From Halomicronema sp. CCY15110 (GTDB lineage: Bacteria; Cyanobacteriota; Cyanobacteriia; Phormidesmidales; Phormidesmidaceae), in the NCBI RefSeq assembly GCF_016888165.1, contig NZ_JACSWC010000437.1:33278-97277 (forward strand): a stretch of 64,000 nt of DNA. Reading direction: 5' to 3'. The notes beneath the pieces are model-generated. The model ran no database searches, was not told the origin of the DNA, and saw nothing but the letters and a program-made list of their open reading frames with translations. A program made the translations under genes and the position numbers. Positions 56,744-64,000 of the stretch are shown piece after piece. Numbering within the stretch: the stretch's first letter is position 1; each line of letters starts with the position of its first letter.

Positions 56744-58195
56744 TTAAGGGCGATCGCGGTTGCGGAGCGCTTTGGCTTTCACCGCCAGGTCTCTAAAGAA
56801 ATCGGTATCGACAATTTCCTTCACCTGCTGGCTGCGCTTGGTTTCATCAATTTCGACCCGCAGGTTTTGGACTTGTAGGCGTAACTTTTCTTCTCGCTGG
56901 TGTACCTGAATCGCCATTTTGCGAAAGATGCGAGCGAGTTGACCAATTTCATCCTGGCGATCGCTGGTTTCGCCCAATTGATCGGGGTTGAAGTTGTCAG
57001 CCTCAATGTCTGCTGCCGCTTTGGCAATGCCCAAAATGGGTCGCGCAATCAGCCGCTCGGCCAACATCACCGCCACGATCGCGATGCCGCCAGTAAAGAT
57101 CACCACCCCAGCCAGTAGCCGCCGCTTGTTGCGATTAATAGCCGCCGTATAGGTCGATTCAGGAATGACCGTGCCGACCATCCAGTCCAGTTGGCCCATG
57201 GGGGTAAGAGCAATGTGATAGATTTCGCCCGTGTCAGATTCCTTGAACACAAACCGCTGCCAAGCCTCCAGATTACTGAGGTCAAATTCTTCCGCTTGCA
57301 GGGTGTCACTGGCGTATTGCAACAGGGGATTTTGCACCTCCGTGAGCTGAGTCAGTTGCGCATCGGTATCCCCAGCGGTTTGGTCAGGGGTCACTTCGGC
57401 CTTGTCAGTGGAGGCAATGAGTTCGCCCTGGGAATTGACGATGAACGTTTCACCGGGGCGATCGCCCTGGAGCTGCTCTAAATAGTCGGAGAGTTGGTTC
57501 AGTTCAATGCCGACCCCAATTACGCCCAATAGTTCACCGTCCGCCTTAATCGCCTTCGTTAGATCGACCCCTGGTGTTCCCGAAGAGCGGTACACATACA
57601 CCGTCCACGATCGCTGATCGGGGGCCGCCGCTGCCCCCTGATACCACGGTCGGTCGGGCGCATAGTAGGACGGATTCATTTCGAAACTTTTGCGCTCTAG
57701 CGGCGTTAAGACCGCATCCTGAATGGCGTAACTGTTGACGTTGCTCTGGGTCGTCTCCGTGTCAGGATCCCAATCGCGATTGTGAAAGTGCAACTCCCCA
57801 TTGGCGGTGCGCTGCGCCCCCAAAAAGTCGCCGTTGGCGTCGCCATATTGCACCCAGGTAAAGGCCGGGCTCGCAGCCAGCACATTTAAAAAGAAGAACT
57901 CGCGGTTTTCCTCGTCAGACAAGTCGAGCAGGTTCCGGTTGAGTCCGGCTTCGATAAACTGCTGCGCCGACTCGGCATTGCTAAACAGCCGTTCCACCTC
58001 TTTTGAGGTGCCCACGGCGATTTCCTTATTCGTTTGGTCAACGATGGTCTGAATGTTGCGCCGCGACATCCAAGCCCAGGGCACGTAAACCATGGCGGCA
58101 GTTGCCGTCACCGTCAGCAACATAGCGCTAACGAGCGTTGCTTTGAGTCCCAGAGAGGGCCGTCGTTTAGATAACAGAGCAGCAATGCGGGTCAT
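56744..58195 (-). CDS. dCache-HAMP sensor protein without output domain
   Basis: A 483-residue membrane protein. Helix 1 is about 17-42. A double-Cache periplasmic sensor covers about 45-360, with the Cache-typical DRPWYQGAAAA, SWTVYVYRSSGTPGV and IGVGIELNQLSDYLEQL. Helix 2 is about 365-390 (RRLLAGVVIFTGGIAIVAVMLAERL), followed by HAMP and a coiled coil. The chain ends with RSQQVKEIVDTDFFRDLAVKAKALR, a tail I recall in cyanobacterial sensors, and has no kinase, cyclase or MCP domain. It must signal through a partner, or be a receptor subunit. Confidence 0.83.
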   Translation of the reverse strand: MTRIAALLSKRRPSLGLKATLVSAMLLTVTATAAMVYVPWAWMSRRNIQTIVDQTNKEIAVGTSKEVERLFSNAESAQQFIEAGLNRNLLDLSDEENREFFFLNVLAASPAFTWVQYGDANGDFLGAQRTANGELHFHNRDWDPDTETTQSNVNSYAIQDAVLTPLERKSFEMNPSYYAPDRPWYQGAAAAPDQRSWTVYVYRSSGTPGVDLTKAIKADGELLGVIGVGIELNQLSDYLEQLQGDRPGETFIVNSQGELIASTDKAEVTPDQTAGDTDAQLTQLTEVQNPLLQYASDTLQAEEFDLSNLEAWQRFVFKESDTGEIYHIALTPMGQLDWMVGTVIPESTYTAAINRNKRRLLAGVVIFTGGIAIVAVMLAERLIARPILGIAKAAADIEADNFNPDQLGETSDRQDEIGQLARIFRKMAIQVHQREEKLRLQVQNLRVEIDETKRSQQVKEIVDTDFFRDLAVKAKALRNRDRP

Positions 58196-58736
58196 GATGC
58201 AGAACAGTGATGGTTGTAAGCAGTCGGTGGGTCGGGGCGGCCCCGGCTTGGCCCTAGCCAGTTGGTAAAAGCGGGGCGATCATCCGTCAGTCGCCGCTGG
58301 GGCTGCCAACATTGCAGATCGTCCTTCACCGTTGAATGGTCGTCTGAATAATCGTCGCGAGCTGGGCAACGGGCCGATCAGCGATCGCCGATGAGGTGCC
58401 CGACTAACAACGTAGTTCTAGCTTTCCCGAATTTCAGCGAGACTCCATCGTGAGACTAGCGTTTGAGGGTAAAGTCCAGGGGCAATCTTCGCTAGACTTT
58501 ATGGGAAATTCAGAAAGCAATTGCCTGGAGCCCGCCCTCTCAAGGTCGTTTGTTACTGGACAACTCACCCTGGTGACAATGCCAGATCGCCACGTTTTGA
58601 TGGCACAAATTGAGATGGCACAAATTGAGCTACAGCTCCCGGTCAGCTACCGTAGAGGCAGCCTGATGGAATCGGTGCGATTTGCCCCGGCGCGATCTCG
58701 TATCCTCAAACTTCCCCATGATTGTCAGGAAATGCG
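58196..58736. other. divergent intergenic region with tandem duplication
   Basis: This 541-base gap lies between the Cache sensor (minus) and padR (plus). It holds the 15-base tandem repeat listed separately. An open plus-strand frame at 58450-58746 runs into the padR start but has no family-like sequence. Confidence 0.4.
58600..58629 (+). repeat. two tandem copies of a 15-base unit before padR
   Basis: ATGGCACAAATTGAG is repeated exactly at 58600-58614 and 58615-58629, about 110 bases upstream of the padR start. The direct repeat may be a regulator binding site or a replication-slippage duplication. It does not show the usual ATGT-N8-ACAT PadR operator. Confidence 0.7.
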
Positions 58737-59294
58737 ATGGCTTTAGCCCATGCCATTTTAGTCGCTCTGCTCGACAGCCCCAGCAGCGGGTATGACCTGG
58801 CGAGACAGTTCGACGGTACAGTCGGCTTTTTTTGGCAAGCCAGCCATCAGCAAATCTATCGCGAACTAGCAAAGCTCGAAGCCAGCGGCAGCATCCAGTC
58901 AGAAACAGTACAGCAAGCAGCTCGCCCCAACAAAAAGCTGTACGCTGTTACCGATCGCGGCATCACGATGCTGACCGAATGGCTACACACCCCCAGCGAC
59001 CTCAGCCCCATCAAAGACGATCTGCTGGTCAAACTGTTTGGCGGTCACCTAGTCGAGCCCGCCGTCCTCTTGCAAGCGCTGCGCCAACACCGCAAACAGC
59101 ATCAGACTCGCCTGGTGGAATATCAGGCGATCGAGGAGCGTTTCTTTCCCGATGTCGAGGCGTTATCGCCCAAAGCGCTATATCAGTACCTCACCCTGCG
59201 TAACGGCATCCAGTACGAGCAAGGCTGGCTGAAATGGTGCGAGGAAGCCCTATCGACGTTGCAGCCCTTAGCGATTCCCAGCACGGATGAGTAA
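58737..59294 (+). CDS. PadR-family transcriptional regulator
   Basis: A 185-residue regulator. The N-terminal winged helix has ALAHAILVALLDSPSSGYDLARQFDG, then the recognition and wing part SHQQIYRELAKLEASGSIQSET and KKLYAVTDRGITMLTEWL. The C-terminal Vir_C-like helical domain (about 95-175) serves for dimerisation. The ATG at 58737 has AGGA six bases upstream. PadR proteins repress efflux or stress genes and bind small aromatics, but no such target gene is adjacent in this window. It probably regulates itself. Confidence 0.93.
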   Translation: MALAHAILVALLDSPSSGYDLARQFDGTVGFFWQASHQQIYRELAKLEASGSIQSETVQQAARPNKKLYAVTDRGITMLTEWLHTPSDLSPIKDDLLVKLFGGHLVEPAVLLQALRQHRKQHQTRLVEYQAIEERFFPDVEALSPKALYQYLTLRNGIQYEQGWLKWCEEALSTLQPLAIPSTDE

Positions 59295-59820
59295 GTGGTA
59301 CCGCGATCGCGACAATCACGCAGCCTCCGTAAAAACCCGCAAAAACCTTCTGATATGCAAAACTTGTTTTGAAATAAAAAATAGGGAAGCCCTGTAGCGG
59401 CGGGCAGCGGCACAGGAATACTGAAATCCTCTTGTCGTGGGAATTTAGCGGGATGACTGAAAATGGCAGTCCATCCCTCTGCTCACGAACAGCCTGACTC
59501 AGTTTGATGCGACAGGATTTTATATTCCTGCTGCTTTTGTGAAGAGAGAACAAAGTGTTGAGTTACACCGTTGTTATACCGAGACCACCCCGATAGATTC
59601 AATGTGTCCACAAACATTTGCGTGTAACTACTGGCAGCGCCGAACCATAAAGAGCCCTTCCTTTGATTCAAGCGTCTACCCATCTGACTGAAATCTTAGA
59701 AATATTTCTAACCCTCGCCTGGGTTGCAGATGTTCAAGGCTCTGCCAAGGATCTATCAATATTCGTCTCTAATTTACTTTGCGGATATTCACGCAATTGC
59801 CCTTTAGCTCAAGGAAAACA
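59295..59820. other. intergenic region, nothing recognised
   Basis: This stretch of 526 bases lies between padR and the first PEP-CTERM gene. It becomes AT-rich towards 59820, where the PEP-CTERM promoter should be. Minus-strand frames here show no family-like sequence. Confidence 0.35.
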
Positions 59821-60411
59821 ATGAAAAAACAACTTTCGCTTTTAGCAGCTTCTTCTTTGCTAGCAGCCGGTGCTTTAGCGGTATCTGCAATCGATGCATC
59901 AGCATTAGATTTGACTGGCAATGTAACTTGCAGCACATCTAATCTTGTGGGCTCTTCCGCTTGCGAGGGTGCATTTGAAGGCAACAACAGCAATCAGGAT
60001 CTTGATGGCCTGTTCGGCATTGCTGACTGGGGTAATGAACTTTTCAAACTTGAGAATGGTGCTACTTCCAATGGGCCTCTAACTGTGACACCAGCTGGTG
60101 GCACCTCAGGTAACTGGTCAATTACTCAATCCTACCTTGATGGGATTGACGACCTCATGTTTGTGATTAAGGGGGGTCCGACTTTCAGCGCCTATCTATG
60201 GGATGGCCTTACTACTAGCGGCACTTGGAATACTGACGGCATTGAAAAAGGCAATGGCACTGCTGGACCTGGTCTTTCCCACTTCTCTATTTATTCTGTT
60301 CCGCGCACAACTGAGCCGCCTGTTGAGACTGTTCCTGAGCCTGCGGCAATGGCTGGGTTGCTGGCTGTCGGTGCGGGTATCGTCGTCAACCGTCGTAAAA
60401 AGGCTCAGTAA
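59821..60411 (+). CDS. PEP-CTERM sorted exported protein
   Basis: A 196-residue secreted protein. The signal peptide is KKQLSLLAASSLLAAGALAVSA with cleavage near IDASA. The mature part is rich in Gly, Ser, Thr and Asn, with cysteines in NVTCST and SSACEG. The C-terminus is a PEP-CTERM sorting tail: VPEPAAMAGLLAVGAGIV followed by the basic NRRKKAQ. An exosortase should cut it and attach or release it at the cell surface. AAGGA precedes the start by about seven bases. No exosortase gene is in the window. An intrinsic terminator follows. Confidence 0.9.
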   Translation: MKKQLSLLAASSLLAAGALAVSAIDASALDLTGNVTCSTSNLVGSSACEGAFEGNNSNQDLDGLFGIADWGNELFKLENGATSNGPLTVTPAGGTSGNWSITQSYLDGIDDLMFVIKGGPTFSAYLWDGLTTSGTWNTDGIEKGNGTAGPGLSHFSIYSVPRTTEPPVETVPEPAAMAGLLAVGAGIVVNRRKKAQ

Positions 60412-60899
60412 GCGTAAGCCTGCTCAGCTGTTTGGTTCTAATTTGCACATCTGAATAAAACTTGCACAATAGCTTTCTAGCAATCCTGAGCGATCGCTAG
60501 AAAGCTTTTTTCATGGTGAGCTAGAGAGCAGCACCTTGAGCTTTTGCTCGTGCCGGAATTGCCGGGGTCAGCTAATCGGCATGAAGCTGGGGGGCTCGTT
60601 GTGGCGAGCGATCAATAGTAGGTCGGGCGTCCGTGTTTTTACGTAGGCTGATGGCGTTGACTTTGGCATCGGGTCACTGGCCAGGGCGCACGGTAAATGT
60701 CTACTTGCTTGGCGCTGCTAGTTTTTACGGTTTACATCACTTATCAGTACGAGCCGTTCCTTTAAATTACGGAGTCCGTACATGAAGAGGCTATGTGAAC
60801 TGCGCGTATTCATTTACACCTGGAATTCGTCAGGATAGCTTTGATTTGTGACGGGAGTGCATAGGCTTCGTCTACAAGATTTTTGAGGATTATATTGAC
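60412..60899. other. intergenic region between the two PEP-CTERM genes
   Basis: This gap of 488 bases contains the terminator listed next and, towards its end, the promoter region of the second PEP-CTERM gene. No other gene was recognised. Confidence 0.4.
60471..60511 (+). terminator. intrinsic terminator after first PEP-CTERM gene
   Basis: A 10-base stem (AGCTTTCTAG at 60471-60480 with CTAGAAAGCT at 60497-60506) and a 16-base loop are followed by a T run to 60511. Confidence 0.88.
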
Positions 60900-61766
60900 A
60901 TGCTAAAAGCAACTTCATTGGCGATCGCTGCCGCAGCAGCAGGAACCCTCATCGCCGGAATGCCCGGTTATGCCCAGGTTGACTACTCTCAAGACAGCTT
61001 TACCGACGGTATTGAATTGAATCGAGTCGGTAGCACCTCTGCCTTCGAGCTATTTGGTACGGGTTACGTCCAAAAGGGGAGCCACCTCTTTGTTGGGATC
61101 AATAGTAATTTGCAGTTGGGGGGGCAGCCTGGCTCTGTCTTGGGTGGGTCAATCGCCTGGGGTGATATGTTCTTCAACTTCGCCCCTGACAAAACCTTTA
61201 ACGACGCTCTGGCCAGTGGCGATGTTTATGGCGTTCGTTTTGAAGAGAAAAATGACTCCTCGGTTAGTGGTCTTGGTTTGTTTAAAGTGGATAGCACTAA
61301 GAGTGTGGCTAGCCAAAATAGTGGCTTTAATAGCTTGCAGGCTTATCTCAACAACAGTGTCACCAAAAATGAAACCTTGGGCGATGTGTTTGACCTGAAC
61401 GACAGCAGCTTTAATTATCTGCCGAAGACGGGGGGCGGTGGTGCCAGTACCCAGAGCCTGATTAGTACGGTTGATGGCAACAAGCTCAGCGATGTGCAAG
61501 TGTTAACCGCTTCTGAACTGAGTGCTGAGGGCTTTGATTTCGATAGTAATCTGGGCCAGACCGGATCGGAGACCTACGGTTTCAAGTTTGACATTTCTAA
61601 CTTGCCGGGGGGCAGCTTTATTGCCCACCTGTGGGCTGAGTGCTTCAACGAAGGGACGGCCTTTGAAGGCGAGATTGCCTCAGTTCCCGAACCGACTTCG
61701 GCACTGGCATTGGCCGTCGTAGGCGGTGTGGCTTGGGCACGCAAGCGCAAGGGCAGCAACGCTTAA
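60900..61766 (+). CDS. exosortase-dependent surface protein with PEP-CTERM tail (XDD-type)
   Basis: A 288-residue secreted protein. The signal peptide is LKATSLAIAAAAAGTLIAGMPGYAQ. The mature beta-rich domain contains GSTSAFELFGTGYVQKGSHLFVGINSNL and GGSIAWGDMFFNFAP, which resemble cyanobacterial XDD-type exosortase-dependent proteins. The sorting tail is VPEPTSALALAVVGGVAWARKRKGSNA, with PEP followed by a helix and basic end. It probably adheres to or forms part of the outer surface or sheath. A terminator follows 42 bases after the stop. Confidence 0.88.
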   Translation: MLKATSLAIAAAAAGTLIAGMPGYAQVDYSQDSFTDGIELNRVGSTSAFELFGTGYVQKGSHLFVGINSNLQLGGQPGSVLGGSIAWGDMFFNFAPDKTFNDALASGDVYGVRFEEKNDSSVSGLGLFKVDSTKSVASQNSGFNSLQAYLNNSVTKNETLGDVFDLNDSSFNYLPKTGGGGASTQSLISTVDGNKLSDVQVLTASELSAEGFDFDSNLGQTGSETYGFKFDISNLPGGSFIAHLWAECFNEGTAFEGEIASVPEPTSALALAVVGGVAWARKRKGSNA

Positions 61767-61807
61767 GCGATCGCGTCTCCTTGACTTCATAAATGTGTTT
61801 GTGTCAC

Positions 61808-61844
61808 CGCCGCCAGCGATCAATGGATCACTGGCGGCGTTTTT
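61808..61844 (+). terminator. intrinsic terminator after second PEP-CTERM gene
   Basis: A nine-base GC-rich stem (CGCCGCCAG at 61808-61816 with CTGGCGGCG at 61831-61839) is followed by TTTTT at 61840-61844. Confidence 0.92.
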
Positions 61845-61972
61845 GCTTGGCAGAGATGCCCCACTGTGGCCGCCTCTGGTGGCAGTCAGGCCCCCCAGTC
61901 CACCCCACAGACAACGACTTCGGTGCAACCCAGACTCAACGCTAGTCACATCGATACCATCAGGGCTGCTTA

Positions 61973-62095
61973 GGGACTTGCGCGCAAAAAAGATCCCCAT
62001 AAACCGAGTTTCGACTGCGCTCAACTCTCGATACTGGTAGGCTGAGCGCAGTCGAAACCGGATTGAACGGGTACTTTATTCAGTTGCAGCTCCCT
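61973..62095. repeat. 123-base MITE-like repeat, copy 1
   Basis: This 123-base element recurs at 63494-63616 in the same orientation with about 12 differences by hand count. Its ends are imperfect inverted repeats (AGGGACTTGC at the left against AGGGAGCTGC read from the right). Inside it are perfect 16-base inverted arms, GTTTCGACTGCGCTCA at 62008-62023 and its complement at 62043-62058. Confidence 0.85.
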
Positions 62096-62284
62096 TAGCG
62101 CGTCCGGATGCGAATTGCGTGCATAGCAGACCGTAACAAACAACTGCGCCCGGATGGGACTCACTGTCAGTAAGCTAGGCTAGTAATAGACGAAGACGAA
62201 AGCGATCGCCCCCTGTGACTCAGTGTTAAGTGCCTCAAGTTGGCGCTGGGGCGTCATTGCCCATCGGAATTGAGGAGCAGACCC

Positions 62285-63436
62285 ATGAAGACCGCCATCA
62301 AGTCTACCGTTGGTGTACTGGCTGCGGAATCGCTAGAAACCTGTCTGCAAAGGGCGGAAAAGTACGAAATCCCAGTGGCGCAAAATACTGACCCCGAGGA
62401 CTTACATCAGATGCGGGTGCAGTTGCGACGCTTGCGCACGGCTATGCAGGTCTTTGCGCCCAGTTTGCAATTGCCCAAGGGAGCCCGCGAGGCCCAAGTC
62501 GCCCAAGTCGCCAGAAAGCTGGGCAAACAACGCGACCTCGACGTGATCGGGATGACCTTGCAAACGCAGTTTGCGCCCGATTTGCCCGACCATGAGCGGG
62601 CCATGCTGGACACCGTACTGCAGCGGTTAGCCAAACGGCAGAAAAAAGCCCATCGGCGGGTCAAAAAAGAGTTGCGGGGCAAGCGTTACAAAACCCTCAA
62701 ATCGGCTCTGTATAAATGGACAGCAGATCCCGATTGCAACGCTACCGCTCGCCTCAGCCTCGATGCGGTGTTGCCGGATTTGATGCTGCCGCTGGTCAGT
62801 CAACTGTGGCTGCATCCGGGGTGGTTGCTGGGCACCAAAGTGACACGGGGCACCTTTAAACCCGATACTGGCCTGAGTGTCGAGAGCGTCGATGCGTTAA
62901 TGATCGATCGCAACAATACCTTGCATAGCCTGCGCAAACAGGTGAAGCGAGTCCGGTATCAGTTGAAATTTGTGTCAGAGCATTATGGCGATCGCTTAAC
63001 GGCTGATCTGGAGCGATTCGCTGACCTACAAGATGTGTTGGGGGCGCTGCAAGACAGTCTGATACTTGAAGACTTTTTGGCAGCGACGCGATCGGATTGG
63101 TCCAGCCAACTCCCCACGTTGAAATCACTATTGGAGGACAGTCGTCATCGGGCTTGGCAGCAATGGCAAGCCCACCAGGCTCATTTTTTGACGACGAAAA
63201 ACCGGAATGCCCTCCGTCAGATTTTATTGACACCTGGCGCAGCGGCGACCCAGTCGCAGACCCAAGCCACCGCCACCAAGGCTGCCAAGTCATCGGCAAC
63301 GGCACCCGCCTCGCCAAAGACTCAAGCATCCACAACTCGTAAATCTCGGTCAAAAACCACCCCCTCTCGCAAATCAGACACACCGAAAAAATCACCCAAA
63401 CCGGACAACAACGGCAGCACTGCAGCGGACAATTAA
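62285..63436 (+). CDS. CHAD-domain protein with basic C-terminal tail
   Basis: A 383-residue protein. The CHAD (conserved histidine alpha-helical) domain covers about 8-315, with DLHQMRVQLRRLRTAMQVF and its second-half counterpart LHSLRKQVKRVRYQLKFVSEHYG; KLGKQRDLDVIG and LQDVLGALQDSLILEDFL are typical as well. CHAD domains bind polyphosphate and localise to its granules. The last 65 residues are Thr, Ser, Ala and Lys-rich and disordered. It lacks the CYTH triphosphatase domain that some relatives carry. GAGGAG lies about nine bases before the start. The gene is bracketed by the two copies of the 123-base repeat. Confidence 0.9.
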   Translation: MKTAIKSTVGVLAAESLETCLQRAEKYEIPVAQNTDPEDLHQMRVQLRRLRTAMQVFAPSLQLPKGAREAQVAQVARKLGKQRDLDVIGMTLQTQFAPDLPDHERAMLDTVLQRLAKRQKKAHRRVKKELRGKRYKTLKSALYKWTADPDCNATARLSLDAVLPDLMLPLVSQLWLHPGWLLGTKVTRGTFKPDTGLSVESVDALMIDRNNTLHSLRKQVKRVRYQLKFVSEHYGDRLTADLERFADLQDVLGALQDSLILEDFLAATRSDWSSQLPTLKSLLEDSRHRAWQQWQAHQAHFLTTKNRNALRQILLTPGAAATQSQTQATATKAAKSSATAPASPKTQASTTRKSRSKTTPSRKSDTPKKSPKPDNNGSTAADN

Positions 63437-64000
63437 CCCCCACTCTCACGCCTGGCAACCCCACCAACCGAAACTGATGTCGTTGAATGCTAGGGGACTT
63501 GCGCGCAAATAAGATCTCCATAGACCGAGTTTCGACTCTGCTCAACTCTCGATACTGGCCGGTTGAGCGAAGTCGAAACCGGATTGAACGGGGACTTTAT
63601 TGAGTTGCAGATCCCTGAGCTGTGAGTGTGTGCCCGGCAAATTCTCAGGGCTGAGCGCACTGTTCACCATGATGGTTTGGAAAATTTGTGGGTTGACCGA
63701 TTCCTCTGCGCGAGTATTTACGAATCGGTTCTGACTGTTAGTGACTGAAGGTTCTGGCCGATACATTTAGCCAAAAGTCTTGCTGGCAGAGATGTTGAAG
63801 TCTGAGGCAATTATTTCGAAGCCAAAGAATATTTCACCAGTGTGAATTTTGCGTAAAGATTCCATGAATTAAATCAGATAAGTTCAGGCAACGGATTGTG
63901 TAATTTCACCCAGGGTCATAGCATCCTTAGTGGTGCAGAAAAGTCCTGAGAGTATTGATGTAGCTAGATTCTCAGATTGAGAAGGGGAGCCATCTGTGAG
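63437..64000. other. intergenic tail of the window
   Basis: Beyond repeat copy 2, the last 384 bases are AT-rich and contain no supported gene. A minus-strand frame at 63542-63766 partly derives from the repeat and is not called. Confidence 0.4.
63494..63616. repeat. 123-base MITE-like repeat, copy 2
   Basis: This is the second copy, in direct orientation to copy 1. Its inner arms have two mismatches (GTTTCGACTCTGCTCA against TGAGCGAAGTCGAAAC), whereas copy 1 is perfect. It starts 57 bases after the CHAD stop. Confidence 0.85.

Larger units (their letters stand above)
61767..62284. other. intergenic region with terminator and MITE-like repeat
   Basis: This gap of 518 bases holds the second PEP-CTERM terminator and repeat copy 1. 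The remainder before the CHAD gene probably holds its promoter. Confidence 0.5.

Noticed and set aside
58450..58746. 98-residue frame upstream of padR
   Set aside because: It includes the 15-base tandem duplication and overlaps the padR start; composition is not protein-like.

Overview
This window reads as chromosomal DNA of a cyanobacterium, probably a filamentous, Leptolyngbya-like one; the species cannot be fixed from sequence alone. The evidence is petB-petD for the cytochrome b6f complex with ctpA divergent from it, ndhF1-ndhD1 of the NDH-1 complex, hemJ, PEP-CTERM/exosortase-dependent surface proteins, and a very high density of the cyanobacterial HIP1 octamer GCGATCGC. No tRNA, rRNA, CRISPR array, intact transposase or prophage was seen.

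Layout. 1-3607: end of a DUF4168 protein, an Ala/Pro-rich protein, and a two-gene operon with a carotenoid-isomerase-like flavoprotein. 4220-7410: a P-loop ATPase followed by a membrane-anchored TPR protein, a plausible two-gene sensing module of unknown function. 7536-12638: an orphan sugar ABC permease, then ndhF1 and ndhD1. 12933-18624: an HtrA-like protease with PPC domains, an HD phosphohydrolase overlapping ctpA, and petBD. 18756-21614: an RsbW-type anti-sigma kinase, GDP-mannose dehydratase and a glycosyltransferase.

21782-33866 is the most distinctive block. It holds a GAF histidine kinase, a CheY-like regulator, a pentapeptide-repeat protein, and a complete chemosensory set: CheR-TPR, a fused double CheW, an MCP, a CheA hybrid with two HPt domains and a C-terminal receiver, and CheB. 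The domain mix resembles the Wsp class rather than a flagellar or pilus system with its own CheY. A perfect 18-bp hairpin ends it against a convergent Na+/solute symporter.

33969-50000 is mostly housekeeping and accessory genes: SSS symporter, LysE exporter behind an octamer repeat array, hemJ, a beta-propeller protein, a rhodanese, panB, a MetX-like hydrolase overlapping a desaturase, a six-PAS diguanylate cyclase, glutathione-dependent formaldehyde dehydrogenase, and a DUF3352 protein. 50211-52334 is a two-component pair. 52907-55606 holds arsS with two TVP38/DedA-type membrane proteins. 55932-59294 holds CsbD, a deaminase, a dCache-HAMP sensor lacking an output domain, and a PadR regulator. 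59821-64000 holds two PEP-CTERM proteins and a CHAD protein bracketed by two copies of a 123-bp MITE-like repeat.

Functions are assigned from protein motifs and remembered family features. No database search was run, and start sites were chosen from Shine-Dalgarno spacing and family length.
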